A program made the position numbers and the translations under genes. This document shows positions 54,607-63,914 of a DNA stretch of 64,000 bases, piece by piece. Under the pieces are notes generated by a model. It ran no database searches, was not told where the DNA came from, and was given only the letters and a program-made list of their open reading frames with translations. Source of the stretch: Deefgea chitinilytica (GTDB lineage: Bacteria > Pseudomonadota > Gammaproteobacteria > Burkholderiales > Chitinibacteraceae); contig NZ_WOFE01000009.1 of NCBI RefSeq assembly GCF_016881405.1, positions 41,769 to 105,768 of the forward strand, written 5' to 3'. Position 1 is the stretch's first letter; every line of letters begins with the position of its first letter.

Positions 54607-54786
54607 ATGTGGAGCTTATATCGAACACCGTGGGATCTAGAGCGCCTACTCGTGCCAACTCACAGCGCCCCCCAGCAGAGCACGGCTAGCAGGCAAAACC
54701 CACTGGATTCAAGCCTTCACGGATTGCAATCCCCGCACAGTCAGAGCTTGCCAAACACCAATTCACTATTTTTTAAGCAAGGATAA
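54607..54786 (+). CDS. Small protein between the hydrolase and MipA genes
   Basis: 59 residues, starting MWSLYRTPWDLERLLVPTHS and rich in Ser, Gln and Pro, ending SLFFKQG. A strong ribosome site (GGAGA, seven bases before the ATG) and close spacing (32 bases after the hydrolase stop, 4 bases before the next ATG) support a real gene, though the composition is unremarkable. No family recognised. The ribosome site of the next gene (AAGGA) lies in its last codons. Confidence 0.5.
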   Translation: MWSLYRTPWDLERLLVPTHSAPQQSTASRQNPLDSSLHGLQSPHSQSLPNTNSLFFKQG

Positions 54787-54790
54787 ATTC

Positions 54791-55621
54791 ATGCGTTTTC
54801 CGATTATTGTGTCATGCCTTTTAGTCAGCCAAGTCAGCCTTGCTGAAGAAACGACGCTCAACTCAAACATAGAGCAAGGTTTATCACGCCTGCAAAGCCT
54901 ATGGGCCGAAGCCAGCGATGGTAAAAATTGGCAAGCAGCAACTGGGCTAGGGATAGCGTATGCCCCTGAGGTGATGGGGGGGGATGTGTATGAGGCCAGC
55001 CCGATGGGCAGCCTTGATTTAGCGCATCGCTCAGGTTTTTTTATCAGCACCAGCAAAGGCGTAGGCTGGAGTTACACCGTCAACCCCAACTGGCAAGCGG
55101 CCATTTTTCTCGCACCGAGCGAAGAGCGCAAAGAAAAAGACCAACTGACGGATCACATTACTTTCAAAGGAATGGGCGAGATCAAAGCCGCGGCACAAGC
55201 CGGTTTAGCGCTGAACTACATTTGGGGCGACCTAGAGCTATCCACCACAATTTTCACTGGCTTAGCCAACCGAAATCGAGGCCAGCAAATCAAATTGGGC
55301 GCAGATTACACCGCCTACGGCAGTGAACACTTCGCCTTAATCCTCAATGGCGGGCTCACCGCCAGCAATGCCGATTATCAACAACGCTGGTACGGCGTAA
55401 GCGCCCAACAAGCGAAACAAAGTGGCTTCAAAGCTTATCAAGCGGGCAGTGGCCTGACGCTTGGCAGCGTGGGCGTCACGGCGATTGTGCCGTTCAGCAA
55501 GGAGCTGCGCCTCATTAATAGCGTGAGCTACAACCAGCTCCTTGGCGACGCTGCCGATAGCCCCTTGGTGAAATCCAAAGGTAGCGCCGCCGTATCGGCC
55601 TTTTTGCAATACACCTGGTAA
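54791..55621 (+). CDS. MipA/OmpV family outer-membrane protein
   Basis: 276 residues with signal peptide (about 1-18, ends SLA). Beta-barrel pattern of MipA/OmpV: WQAATGLGIAYAPEVMGGDVYEASPM, LAHRSGFFISTSKGVGWSY, repeated alternating strands and a C-terminal FLQYTW ending in an aromatic residue as barrel proteins do. MipA links lytic transglycosylase and peptidoglycan synthase in E. coli; many relatives are simply porin-like. Third gene of the operon starting at 53384. Confidence 0.85.
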   Translation: MRFPIIVSCLLVSQVSLAEETTLNSNIEQGLSRLQSLWAEASDGKNWQAATGLGIAYAPEVMGGDVYEASPMGSLDLAHRSGFFISTSKGVGWSYTVNPNWQAAIFLAPSEERKEKDQLTDHITFKGMGEIKAAAQAGLALNYIWGDLELSTTIFTGLANRNRGQQIKLGADYTAYGSEHFALILNGGLTASNADYQQRWYGVSAQQAKQSGFKAYQAGSGLTLGSVGVTAIVPFSKELRLINSVSYNQLLGDAADSPLVKSKGSAAVSAFLQYTW

Positions 55622-55641
55622 CACCAGCCAAGGAAAATACG

Positions 55642-56760
55642 ATGCAGCCACTGTTGCCAACCAAGCCTTATGGATTTGTTGCTCATACTGGCGCGAGCCG
55701 TCTTGCTAGCCCAAGCCAGCCGCCCGCTTCAGTCATCCATCCAGCGCAGTACCAAGCCAAAGTGGATGTTTTTCGGCGCAAACACGGCTTGCCTGGCCTC
55801 GCTGTCGCCGTCATCAACGCGGACACCTGCCATTATCTGTGCAGTGGGCGGCAGCGAATCGATGCACCAACTTTGCTACAAGCCAGCGACAGCCTGCCAT
55901 TGGGCGCATTGAGTAAAGCCGTCACCGCCACATTGCTCGCGCGCTGGGTTGAGCAAGGCAAATTACGCTGGGATTCCACACTGGCCGAGTTGCTGCCCGC
56001 GTGGCGCACACAAATGCGTACCGAATTTCAAACGGTAACAATACTGCAATTGCTGCAACACCGCGCCGGGCTAGCCCGTGATGTTTGCGATTTAAGTTAC
56101 CCTCAATTATTGGCGATGCTCGGCGGCCATCCGAGCGCCGACCGCAGTACCGCCGCGCGTTGGATTTTGCAACAAGCCCCGCTGGGCGGGATGAATCATC
56201 GAGCACACTATTCAAACCTTGGGTATTTGATTGCAGACTTTATTATTGAATTGCTAGGTGGCAATACCTATCAGAATATTATGCAAGAGCAATTACTTTC
56301 GCCACTCCCGCTACCTAGCCAACACAACAATCCATCGCCAGTCTCGGGCCATTATTGGTCTAAAACCCACTGGTTTAGCCAAGCCTATTGGCGCCGGGCA
56401 GATGACAACGATGAGGCGCAACAGCTAGCCCAGCTCAAGCCCGCCATTCGGCTCAGCCTTGCCGAGTACAGCGTCTTTTTGCGCGAACATTTACGCGGCT
56501 TGCGCGGAGCATCGTCCTTGCTCAGCCAACGCAGCTTTCAGCAACTGCATACCCCAAGCGACTATTACGCACTCGGCTGGGCTTGCGTGCAATCAACCGA
56601 GTACGGGTCACTCAGCATTCACGACAGCGCCGAACACGGCTACCGTCACTACAGCTTACTGATACCTGCTAGCCAACGCGCCGTCGCGATTTTCTGCAAT
56701 GGCGATCAGCCACGCTCGGGCGCATCGCTGGTGCAACTCGCTGAATCGCTAATCAGCTAA
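55642..56760 (+). CDS. Serine-hydrolase (beta-lactamase / class C fold) family protein, catalytic Ser missing
   Basis: 372 residues of the AmpC/penicillin-binding-protein fold: KHGLPGLAVAVINAD at the start, the YxN motif Tyr190-Ser-Asn192, and TLLARWVEQGKLRWDSTLAELLP. The motif that should read S-x-x-K is Ala89-Leu-Ser-Lys92, so the nucleophilic serine is replaced by alanine. There is also no signal peptide in frame, while a different frame from 55670 encodes a good one (MDLLLILARAVLLAQA). Either the protein is a non-catalytic relative or the gene has suffered a frameshift near 55720 and is decaying. A ribosome site (AAGGAAAA) precedes the ATG used. Confidence 0.7.
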   Translation: MQPLLPTKPYGFVAHTGASRLASPSQPPASVIHPAQYQAKVDVFRRKHGLPGLAVAVINADTCHYLCSGRQRIDAPTLLQASDSLPLGALSKAVTATLLARWVEQGKLRWDSTLAELLPAWRTQMRTEFQTVTILQLLQHRAGLARDVCDLSYPQLLAMLGGHPSADRSTAARWILQQAPLGGMNHRAHYSNLGYLIADFIIELLGGNTYQNIMQEQLLSPLPLPSQHNNPSPVSGHYWSKTHWFSQAYWRRADDNDEAQQLAQLKPAIRLSLAEYSVFLREHLRGLRGASSLLSQRSFQQLHTPSDYYALGWACVQSTEYGSLSIHDSAEHGYRHYSLLIPASQRAVAIFCNGDQPRSGASLVQLAESLIS

Positions 56761-56862
56761 TCGGTCAGCCATTGCAAATCGATCCGCAACGGCGCGCAAA
56801 AACTTGCCTTGCGCGCACGGCTTCGCTTATAAACGAGCAGCGCAATCGATAAAAGACCCACT

Positions 56863-57795
56863 ATGCCGCTTAGCCCCGAAGAACGACTGGCTTTTCTAAA
56901 CCGCAACCCTAGCTTTACCGAGCTAATCGACGCCTGCCCTGCCGCATGGCAGAGTGTGCGCAGCGAGCTGGAAGGCGTTTTTGCGCGGCGCGACCCAGCG
57001 GAACTGAAAGCCATCGTCGAAAAAGTCCGCGTTCGCGCACCGCACGATGCGCGGTTTTTATCGGGCGAAAGAAATGGCCGCGCGTACGCCGATTTCGTCA
57101 CGCAGCAAGAACGGCAGCGGTTGATCGAGCTGGCATTACGCCAATACGCCTTCTCGACTGCCACCGGCGTTGGCGCAGGCAAAGTGCGCTTTAATTTGTG
57201 GAATGGCCTGATTATGCAGCGCCTGCTATTCGAGCGCGATTTGGTTCGCAAACCCGTGTCAATGCGGCGTTTTCGCTGGACTTGGCCGCTGATTACGCAA
57301 AAACAGTTCCTAATGCCGCTCGTTGAAAAACGCGGGATTTACTGCTTTTACAGCAAGGAATTGATTGCAGGTTTAGCGCAAGTGATAGCCAACCGCGCTT
57401 GCCTCGAAATCGCCGCTGGCGACGGCACACTCAGCCGCTTTTTACGTGCACAGAATGTCGATATCACAGCCTGCGACGATTTTAGCTGGGGCAAAGTCGT
57501 CAACTACCCCGCCGACGTACAAAAACTCGACGCCAGCACCGCGATTGCGCAGCAGCAGCCCGAAGTCGTCCTCTGCTGCTGGCCACCCGCGGGCAATCAC
57601 TTCGAAAAACAAGTCTTCCGCCAGCGCTGCGTGCAAACCTATATCGTCATCGGCAGCCATTCGCGCTTTATCACTGGCAACTGGGGCGATTACGAAGCGC
57701 AGACTTTATTTGACTGGCAAGAACGGCGCAACCTCAGTCGCTTGGTATTACCACCCGAATTGGGCGCGGGGGTTTGGGTGTTTCAGCGGAAGTAG
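56863..57795 (+). CDS. SAM-dependent methyltransferase-like protein
   Basis: 310 residues. The C-terminal half has motif I ACLEIAAGDGTLSRFL (about 179-194) and an acidic strand end VDITACDDFSW, then VVLCCWPPAGN as the motif IV region, all in a class I methyltransferase order. The N-terminal half (helical, 1-165) is specific to the group. Target unknown. Directly downstream of the hydrolase gene but with its own spacing (100 bases). Confidence 0.8.
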   Translation: MPLSPEERLAFLNRNPSFTELIDACPAAWQSVRSELEGVFARRDPAELKAIVEKVRVRAPHDARFLSGERNGRAYADFVTQQERQRLIELALRQYAFSTATGVGAGKVRFNLWNGLIMQRLLFERDLVRKPVSMRRFRWTWPLITQKQFLMPLVEKRGIYCFYSKELIAGLAQVIANRACLEIAAGDGTLSRFLRAQNVDITACDDFSWGKVVNYPADVQKLDASTAIAQQQPEVVLCCWPPAGNHFEKQVFRQRCVQTYIVIGSHSRFITGNWGDYEAQTLFDWQERRNLSRLVLPPELGAGVWVFQRK

Positions 57796-58024
57796 GATGG
57801 GGGGGTCGAAGTGAGACCCATCAGTGCAATTGAATGGGTATTTCACTGCAAGCATTGATTAATAAACTCTATAAAGCAATACTCGCGATACACGGTAACC
57901 GTTGGGCTGCGCAGACCGTAGCCCAAACTAAGGCGCTAAATTAAGTACAAAATGAGCAAAACAAATATTGTCGCCAAACTTACTTAGATGTACGATGTGA
58001 TGTCTAATTTCCCCTTCCCACGAC

Positions 58025-58849
58025 ATGAAATCCCTATATTCCTTACTACTGCTATCTACACTCTGTGCGTGTACTTCTTTGCCCCCACAAACTGGCGTTG
58101 AGTCTGAAGCGCTGATTGAACAGCAGTTAAGCCAAATGCCACAGGGAGAGATCGGTAAAAAAGAAGTCTTTCTAGTGGTGGTGGCGGGCTTTGACGCTCC
58201 AGCAGTATTTAGTAATGAAATGCGTTTGGCTGCAGAGCAATTAGGCCTTGCTTTCGATGCTAAAAATCGGATTTTATTGTTGAGTAATTCAAACAAAGAT
58301 CGCGAGACACTGCCACAAGTCACGCCATTCCTGCTGCAACGAGCAGTGAATAAACTGTCAAAAAAGATGAATGGAAGTGAAGATATTTTGGCGCTGTATC
58401 TTGTTTCACATGGAACGAAACAAGGATTTGTTTTTAAACCAAACAATGGAAGTATGGAGATTGCATCTCCCTATTCGATTCAGCAAGCATTGAAAGAAGC
58501 TGACACGCCATGGAATATGGTCTTTGTTTCTGCATGTTATTCAGGCTCATTTGCCGATGAGCTAAAAAACAGCAAAACGATGATTATGACCGCCGCTGAT
58601 GCAACACACAGTTCATTCGGCTGTGATGCCACAAATAGATACACTTACTTTGGCACTGAGTTGCTGAAGAATCGTGAGTTTAGTGGCAAAGTCGATTGGA
58701 ATGAGGTTTTTCAAGACACGCAACTGAAAATACAACAGAAAGAGAAAGATAAATATTTAGAGCACTCTAACCCACAGTTCTGGTTGGGTGATGAGCTAGC
58801 TAAATACTTAGCATCACTACCAAAACCTACCCAAACCAACACTCAATAG
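58025..58849 (+). CDS. C13 (legumain-like) peptidase lipoprotein
   Basis: 274 residues with a lipoprotein signal (STLCAC, Cys14 or Cys16). Caspase-like fold of peptidase family C13: catalytic His129 in LYLVSHGTKQG and Cys171 in FVSACYSGSF, each at the end of a hydrophobic strand, as in legumain and bacterial homologues. Probably cleaves after Asn/Asp at the cell envelope; role unknown. No ribosome site is obvious. No partner genes adjacent. Confidence 0.85.
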   Translation: MKSLYSLLLLSTLCACTSLPPQTGVESEALIEQQLSQMPQGEIGKKEVFLVVVAGFDAPAVFSNEMRLAAEQLGLAFDAKNRILLLSNSNKDRETLPQVTPFLLQRAVNKLSKKMNGSEDILALYLVSHGTKQGFVFKPNNGSMEIASPYSIQQALKEADTPWNMVFVSACYSGSFADELKNSKTMIMTAADATHSSFGCDATNRYTYFGTELLKNREFSGKVDWNEVFQDTQLKIQQKEKDKYLEHSNPQFWLGDELAKYLASLPKPTQTNTQ

Positions 58850-59003
58850 ACCCGTCTACGCGAGTCCAAAAATGAAACCAACACAGATGGTTTAATTTGA
58901 AAAGCTCGCGTAACAAACCAACATAATAGTGCTGGCTAAGAGTGTGCAGCCCAGGGTTTACTATTGTGCCGGATGCATTATTTCAACCAATTCCAATCAC
59001 CTC

Positions 59004-59936
59004 CTAATTATCAAACCCCACCCGCTCAACCTTAAATCCCCGCTTCGTCAATAAAGCAGGCAGGCCGTTTTTTCCTATCATGTGCAAGCTGCCAACGGCG
59101 ACGAAAATCGGCGCAGATTGGTTGTGGAGTTTGGCGATGTTGTCGGCCATTGGCGGATTGCGTTCGTCGAGCACGCGCCGCATATCGGCGCGCTGTTTGG
59201 GCGTGTTCATACAGTCGCACCAGTCGGCAAAACTTTCTAAGGTGAACAAATCTGATTCAGTCCATGCATCGAGCAATCTGATACTCATCGTTTGGCTATT
59301 TTTGTTTTCAATTAGCGCCAATCCTTCGGCGTATTCCGCCGCGCTCACACTACCGTCGCCCAGCAAGGCCTGCATTTGACTTTCGGCCGTTTCAAGCGGG
59401 ATGACCTTTTTGCCACTGGCCGCAAGCATGTACTCCGTACCGTAAGCCGCTTCGTAGCCGCTTTCGCGCAAACCTAATACGCTCATCGTTACAAATAACA
59501 GCGCCGGATGAATCGATTGCGCAATCGATTCAGGTAAACAGACTTTATCTAATTGAGCTTTAAGCCGACCTTTCAGTGCGTTTGGCACTTGGCCAGCGCC
59601 TTGGCGGCTTAACTGCGCTAATTTAGCTTGCGTGACAGGATCGGCCATATCCAACTCGAGCACCAGTGCTTGGCTTTGCTGCACCGCTTGCCGCACTTTC
59701 GGGCCAGGGAACGCCGCCGACAAACGGTTGATATGAATCGAACCATAGAGCCAAGATGTGCGACCGTCTTTGCTGATTTTCCACAAAAAGCCATGGTCGC
59801 GAGCCGCTTCTTGCAGTTGCTGAATTTCCGCGGCGCTAGGCGGAAGAGGCGCAGGTACACACGCGGATTTTACGGGCAGACTCAGGCAAAGCAGCATACC
59901 CCACAGCAATGACGAAACTCGAATCAAACGGCGCAT
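59004..59936 (-). CDS. TraB/GumN family protein
   Basis: 310 residues with a signal peptide (about 1-23, ends VKSA). Contains the two glycine-serine-His motifs of the TraB/PrgY/GumN family, SWLYGSIHINRL near the N terminus and VAVGSLHMIGKNGLPALL near the end, and KKVIPLETAESQMQAL. A putative metal-dependent protease-like domain; function unknown. Start at the ATG at 59936. Confidence 0.9.
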   Translation of the reverse strand: MRRLIRVSSLLWGMLLCLSLPVKSACVPAPLPPSAAEIQQLQEAARDHGFLWKISKDGRTSWLYGSIHINRLSAAFPGPKVRQAVQQSQALVLELDMADPVTQAKLAQLSRQGAGQVPNALKGRLKAQLDKVCLPESIAQSIHPALLFVTMSVLGLRESGYEAAYGTEYMLAASGKKVIPLETAESQMQALLGDGSVSAAEYAEGLALIENKNSQTMSIRLLDAWTESDLFTLESFADWCDCMNTPKQRADMRRVLDERNPPMADNIAKLHNQSAPIFVAVGSLHMIGKNGLPALLTKRGFKVERVGFDN

Positions 59937-60116
59937 AAAGAACACCTATTGTTTTTTGGCGAATCAGTAAATACAAATCAATCGATCAATTAATACTTAC
60001 AAATCAAAACCTTAAAATCAAAACTAACCGCACATCAGCTTACACAGCGCGGACAATCAATCTTTGTATACTCACATTATTCAAATAGCATCCAACGCAA
60101 GACAAGGAGCTGAATC

Positions 60117-60317
60117 ATGAATCCAAAAGCTTTAGAAACCCAAGATCTGATTACCATCGAGGCCGAAGCGGGTGAAGTATTAAACCAAGCCATGCCACAA
60201 AGCCATCTCTATCAAATGGCATCTCGACTGCAAAATATTTTGCGCTTAGAGCTTATCCGTCGCGGTCTGTTTGAACGACAAATTCAACGACTCCGTGCCG
60301 CTAGTCAACAGCGTTAA
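60117..60317 (+). CDS. Small hypothetical protein
   Basis: 66 residues: acidic N-terminal half (NPKALETQDLITIEAEAGEV) and a basic amphipathic C-terminal helix (RLELIRRGLFERQIQRL). AAGGAG seven bases before the ATG. Followed by a 17-bp inverted repeat. No family recognised. Confidence 0.65.
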   Translation: MNPKALETQDLITIEAEAGEVLNQAMPQSHLYQMASRLQNILRLELIRRGLFERQIQRLRAASQQR

Positions 60318-60324
60318 TTAGATC

Positions 60325-60373
60325 GGGTATATCTATCAAAGAATTAATTCAAATTGCTTTGATAGATATACCC
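60325..60373. repeat. 17-bp perfect inverted repeat after the small gene
   Basis: Arms GGGTATATCTATCAAAG and CTTTGATAGATATACCC, 15 bases apart. AT-rich for a terminator and no T run follows. It may act as a transcription end, an RNA stability element or a protein-binding site. Confidence 0.85.
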
Positions 60374-60564
60374 AAGCCAATTCATCATTCAGACCAAGCC
60401 TGCTGTTTTGTCTTAAGGGCGACTATCTAACGCCAACAATACACGGTAATAAACAGGCTACACACGGTTTACTCACAGAATAATCCACAAAATCTGCTAG
60501 AAAGAATCATACGCCTTTGCCAATGAGGCGTGAGGATCAAATCAATTCAGCGGAGGATGAAATC

Positions 60565-60945
60565 ATGAATAGCAAAATCCCACATGGCACCGTCAATATT
60601 ATGTCACGCGTTGATTTCATTCGAATGGCATCGACTGAAATGGCGCAAGCGGTGGTGTTTTTAACCTATGACACCACGGATGAGCGCACCAGCCATTCGC
60701 GTAGCAAACTGCTGCACTACCTGAGCGAAATTGGCATGACCACTGAAGCACAAGCGATTGAAGCACATAAATCGATTTTGATGTATGAGCTTGCTAGCGA
60801 TGCCGTTCGAGCTTGGCAGCAGATTAATGACCATACCCACGTTGTGGCTGCGCACGTATTCTGGCACGGATTGCAAGACGATGCGGTGCACAATGCCATG
60901 CTGCAAGCGAGACCTAAAGAAGTCAGCCCATTAGCACACCACTGA
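60565..60945 (+). CDS. Small hypothetical protein
   Basis: 126 residues, mostly helical, with RVDFIRMASTEMAQAVVFLTYDTTDERTSHSRSKLLHYLSE and H-rich HVVAAHVFWHGLQ near the end. GGAGG eight bases before the ATG at 60565; the 16 codons upstream in the frame are not supported. No family recognised. Confidence 0.65.
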   Translation: MNSKIPHGTVNIMSRVDFIRMASTEMAQAVVFLTYDTTDERTSHSRSKLLHYLSEIGMTTEAQAIEAHKSILMYELASDAVRAWQQINDHTHVVAAHVFWHGLQDDAVHNAMLQARPKEVSPLAHH

Positions 60946-61011
60946 TATCCTCATGGTATCTGCCGCAAAGCTTTGTTAGCTAATATTTTGCGGAAGATAC
61001 CTATATGTCAC

Positions 61012-62013
61012 TTACTTCCGAACGCCACCAACATTGCGCTCGCTAGCTTGGGCAAAGTAAAACCACTCATTGCCGGGCACTGCACTTGGATTAGGGAACA
61101 ACACAAAGCCATCGCACGGCGCTACCTCAGACGTACCATCGTGGCGCGCACCAATCACCTCACCAGCCTTAACCGGATCAAAGCTAGCCCATGTTTTAAC
61201 AAACACGTCATCGGCATGGTGGCGATCAATGACGCGGCTAATCTTTAGCACTTCCAAATCAGTTTGGACAACGGCTGGCGGAACATCGGCTAGGTTCAAG
61301 CAAGCAATCGCATTGCGAATCCCTTGGTATGCGACCTCGGGCGATGAGGCATCTTTATGCTGACCACACTCCAAAGTCAGCGAATAGCCGCCATGCGCGC
61401 GCGTATATTCGGTCGTGCCAACACCATAACTTGGGTCGGTATTGAGCAAATGCGAGCGCTCGCACACCGGGGTATACGCCAAACGATGTTTAACGCCTTC
61501 GGCATAAGTACAAAGCCAACCCTCAACAATCCGATGCGGTCCTAAACGCACCGCCAGCGCTTCTTCTTCCTTAGCTAAGGCAAACGGCTGCAAATCGCCG
61601 TCGTTATTCTCAGGCCCCAACATAATGAAAGGCTCTCCCGGATTATTAGTCGAGTGCAAATCGAGTAACACATCATGATCCGCTAGCAGCGGACAGAGAG
61701 CATTAGCGATCCGATCTTCAAAATCATGGGGATCATCAGTAATACGCAGATTGCGATTTAAATTGCGATCACCATTGCGCTGCACTTTTTCATAGGCCAA
61801 AGGATTGGTAATCGGCACAAAAGTAATGCGACCACGTAAAAGCTGCAATTCACCCGAATCCAGCTCTGCCATCACACGGTGAATCGCCTTAGTACCACAA
61901 TCTTCATTACCGTGCACTGCACCCAATACAATCAGGCTAGGGCCTGCGTCCAAGGCAGAATAGGAAAACGACTTAAGCTGGAAACGTTGGTGAGGCAACA
62001 CGGTTGTCGACAT
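61012..62013 (-). CDS. Succinylglutamate desuccinylase / aspartoacylase family zinc hydrolase
   Basis: 333 residues of the AstE/ASPA branch of the M14 carboxypeptidase fold. Zinc ligands in GAVHGNED (H-x-x-E) and the second His in LLDLHST; substrate-binding GDRNLNRNLR and the C-terminal beta domain with HHADDVFVKTWASFDPVKAGEVI. Removes an acyl group from an amino acid or similar. AstE itself is possible, but no ast genes are adjacent, so I give no symbol. Start at ATG 62013 behind GAGG. Confidence 0.88.
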   Translation of the reverse strand: MSTTVLPHQRFQLKSFSYSALDAGPSLIVLGAVHGNEDCGTKAIHRVMAELDSGELQLLRGRITFVPITNPLAYEKVQRNGDRNLNRNLRITDDPHDFEDRIANALCPLLADHDVLLDLHSTNNPGEPFIMLGPENNDGDLQPFALAKEEEALAVRLGPHRIVEGWLCTYAEGVKHRLAYTPVCERSHLLNTDPSYGVGTTEYTRAHGGYSLTLECGQHKDASSPEVAYQGIRNAIACLNLADVPPAVVQTDLEVLKISRVIDRHHADDVFVKTWASFDPVKAGEVIGARHDGTSEVAPCDGFVLFPNPSAVPGNEWFYFAQASERNVGGVRK

Positions 62014-62114
62014 AAAATCCTCAATAGCAAATTCAATCAATGGTGCGAATTATCAGCTGATTAGCAGCATCTGTACATCGGCGATGAAACAAAAAATAGA
62101 TTTTCCTGACCCGC

Positions 62115-62138
62115 AAAAAAGCCCCTCGCAAGGGGCTT
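62115..62138 (-). terminator. Terminator of aceK
   Basis: Stem AAGCCCCT / AGGGGCTT with loop CGCA; six T on the minus strand, 20 bases after the aceK stop. Confidence 0.9.
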
Positions 62139-62159
62139 ACTCATCGCGCAGTGAAGTGA

Positions 62160-63914
62160 TTACGATTGTGGAAATCGTAAGGCCTGTGGATAAGGGAAAA
62201 AATCTTCAATGATGCCATTTTTGATCCTAGTTTTTGTATCTTGCCAAAATTTAGGCGTTAGCAAATCGGCGTGGTACTTATTAAAAGCTGCTTTTACATC
62301 GGCACGCGCTAACAAGAATCCACCAAATTCTTCTGGGTAAACTTCATTCTTATTCCCACTAAACCAAGTCTCGCCACTCATTTCAAATTCGGGTGTCGGC
62401 GGTGGCGGGATTCGTCGGAAATCACAATCAGTCATATACTCAATCTCGTCATAATCGTAAAAGACCACTCGCCCTGCCCGTGTTACACCAAAATTCTTAA
62501 ATAACATATCGCCTGGAAAAATATTGGCAATCGCCAATTCGCGCAGCGCATTGCCATAATCACGAATTACCGCCTCAACCTCAGCATCACGGCGATGCTC
62601 AATATAAAGGTTCAGCGGCTTCATTCGGCATTCAATATACATATGCCGAAACACCACAGTATCTCCATCAATTTCAATCACCGATGGCGCCAATGATTGC
62701 ATCTCTGCCAGTAATTCAGAATCAAATCGCGCTAATGGCAGCGCCACATTTGAAAACTCAAGCGAATCGGCCATTCGCCCTACCCGATCATGCTGCTTAA
62801 CCAGCAAATACTTTGCCCTTACCGTGGCTCTATCCACTTCTTTCGGCGGAGCAAAAACGTCTTTAATAATTTTAAAAACAAACGGAAATGACGGCAGCGT
62901 AAACACAATCATCACCATCCCTTTAGTACCTGGCGCACTCACAAAAGGATCTGAAGAATGGCGCAAATGATGAAATAACTCACGGTAAAACATGGTTTTA
63001 CCCTGTTTTCCTAAGCCCAACATCGTATATAGCTCAGCGCGAGACTTTCCCGGAATTAAATCATGCAGAAATTGCACATAGGCCGAGGGCACTTCCATAT
63101 CGACCAAAAAATACGCGCGCGACAATGAAAATAACTGCCGAATATGCACAACTTCAAATAAAGCAGCATCAATATATAGAGCACCAACTTCGTTACGATA
63201 TAAAGGAATCGCAAATGGAATCTCGGTGTCACCATGCGTGGCCTTACCGATAATATAAGCGGCTTTATTGCGATAAAACGGCGAAGACAATACTTGGATT
63301 TGTGAATTAAATTCAGGCGTTAATTTTTTACCAAGATGGCGTCGCAACACTGCCAAGATACGTGCCACATCACGATCTAAATCGACAAAAGGCAAATTCC
63401 ATGCGAAATCAGTGAAAATTTGTTTTAAAGTCGCCGCTAATCCCAAGTTATTCACATAATAACTACGGAAGGTAGCCTGAGTTTCTTCGATATACTCAGT
63501 AGAAACAGCGGGACGATAAAAGATGAAATCGTTGTGAAAATAGGTGCGGTGCAGTATGCGACAGCACACAGAATTGAAAAAGGTTTCCGCTAATTCAATT
63601 TGTTTATGCTTTAGCAGCAAAGCAATATATTGCTGCTTAACCGCCAGCCACGCTTGATCAGACAAAGTTTCTGCAGCAAATTCTTGCTTTAAGCGAGCCA
63701 CACTCTCTAATACTCGCGCATCATAAAATTCAATCCGATTTCGAACGGCATCACGCTGCGCCAGAATATTGCCCATTTCAAAATTTACTTTTGCAGCAAT
63801 GCTAGCAGCACGGAATAACTCATAGTGATGATTAAAACCATCGAGCAATGCCTGAGCAATCGCCGCAGCACATTCGGTATCATCGGCTATAGCACACGAA
63901 GAAAGTGCATTCAT
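62160..63914 (-). CDS. aceK: Isocitrate dehydrogenase kinase/phosphatase
   Basis: A 584-residue bifunctional enzyme (E. coli 578) that phosphorylates and dephosphorylates isocitrate dehydrogenase and so directs carbon to the glyoxylate bypass during growth on acetate or fatty acids. Recognised by HLGKKLTPEFNSQIQVLSSPFYRNKAAYIIGKA, SAYVQFLHDLIPGKSRAELYTMLGLGKQGKTMFYRELF (AMP site), MVMIVFTLPSFPFVFKIIKDVF (ATP lysine), NIFPGDMLFKNFGVTRAGRVVFYDYDEI (catalytic Asp/Asn) and the CDFRRIPPPPTPEFE tail. Complete; starts 86 bases before the window end. aceA/aceB are not adjacent. Confidence 0.96.
   Translation of the reverse strand: MNALSSCAIADDTECAAAIAQALLDGFNHHYELFRAASIAAKVNFEMGNILAQRDAVRNRIEFYDARVLESVARLKQEFAAETLSDQAWLAVKQQYIALLLKHKQIELAETFFNSVCCRILHRTYFHNDFIFYRPAVSTEYIEETQATFRSYYVNNLGLAATLKQIFTDFAWNLPFVDLDRDVARILAVLRRHLGKKLTPEFNSQIQVLSSPFYRNKAAYIIGKATHGDTEIPFAIPLYRNEVGALYIDAALFEVVHIRQLFSLSRAYFLVDMEVPSAYVQFLHDLIPGKSRAELYTMLGLGKQGKTMFYRELFHHLRHSSDPFVSAPGTKGMVMIVFTLPSFPFVFKIIKDVFAPPKEVDRATVRAKYLLVKQHDRVGRMADSLEFSNVALPLARFDSELLAEMQSLAPSVIEIDGDTVVFRHMYIECRMKPLNLYIEHRRDAEVEAVIRDYGNALRELAIANIFPGDMLFKNFGVTRAGRVVFYDYDEIEYMTDCDFRRIPPPPTPEFEMSGETWFSGNKNEVYPEEFGGFLLARADVKAAFNKYHADLLTPKFWQDTKTRIKNGIIEDFFPYPQALRFPQS

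Noticed and set aside
56757..57251. Minus-strand frame of 164 codons opposite the methyltransferase gene
   Set aside because: Arg/Ser-rich antisense peptide; the plus-strand gene has clear motifs.
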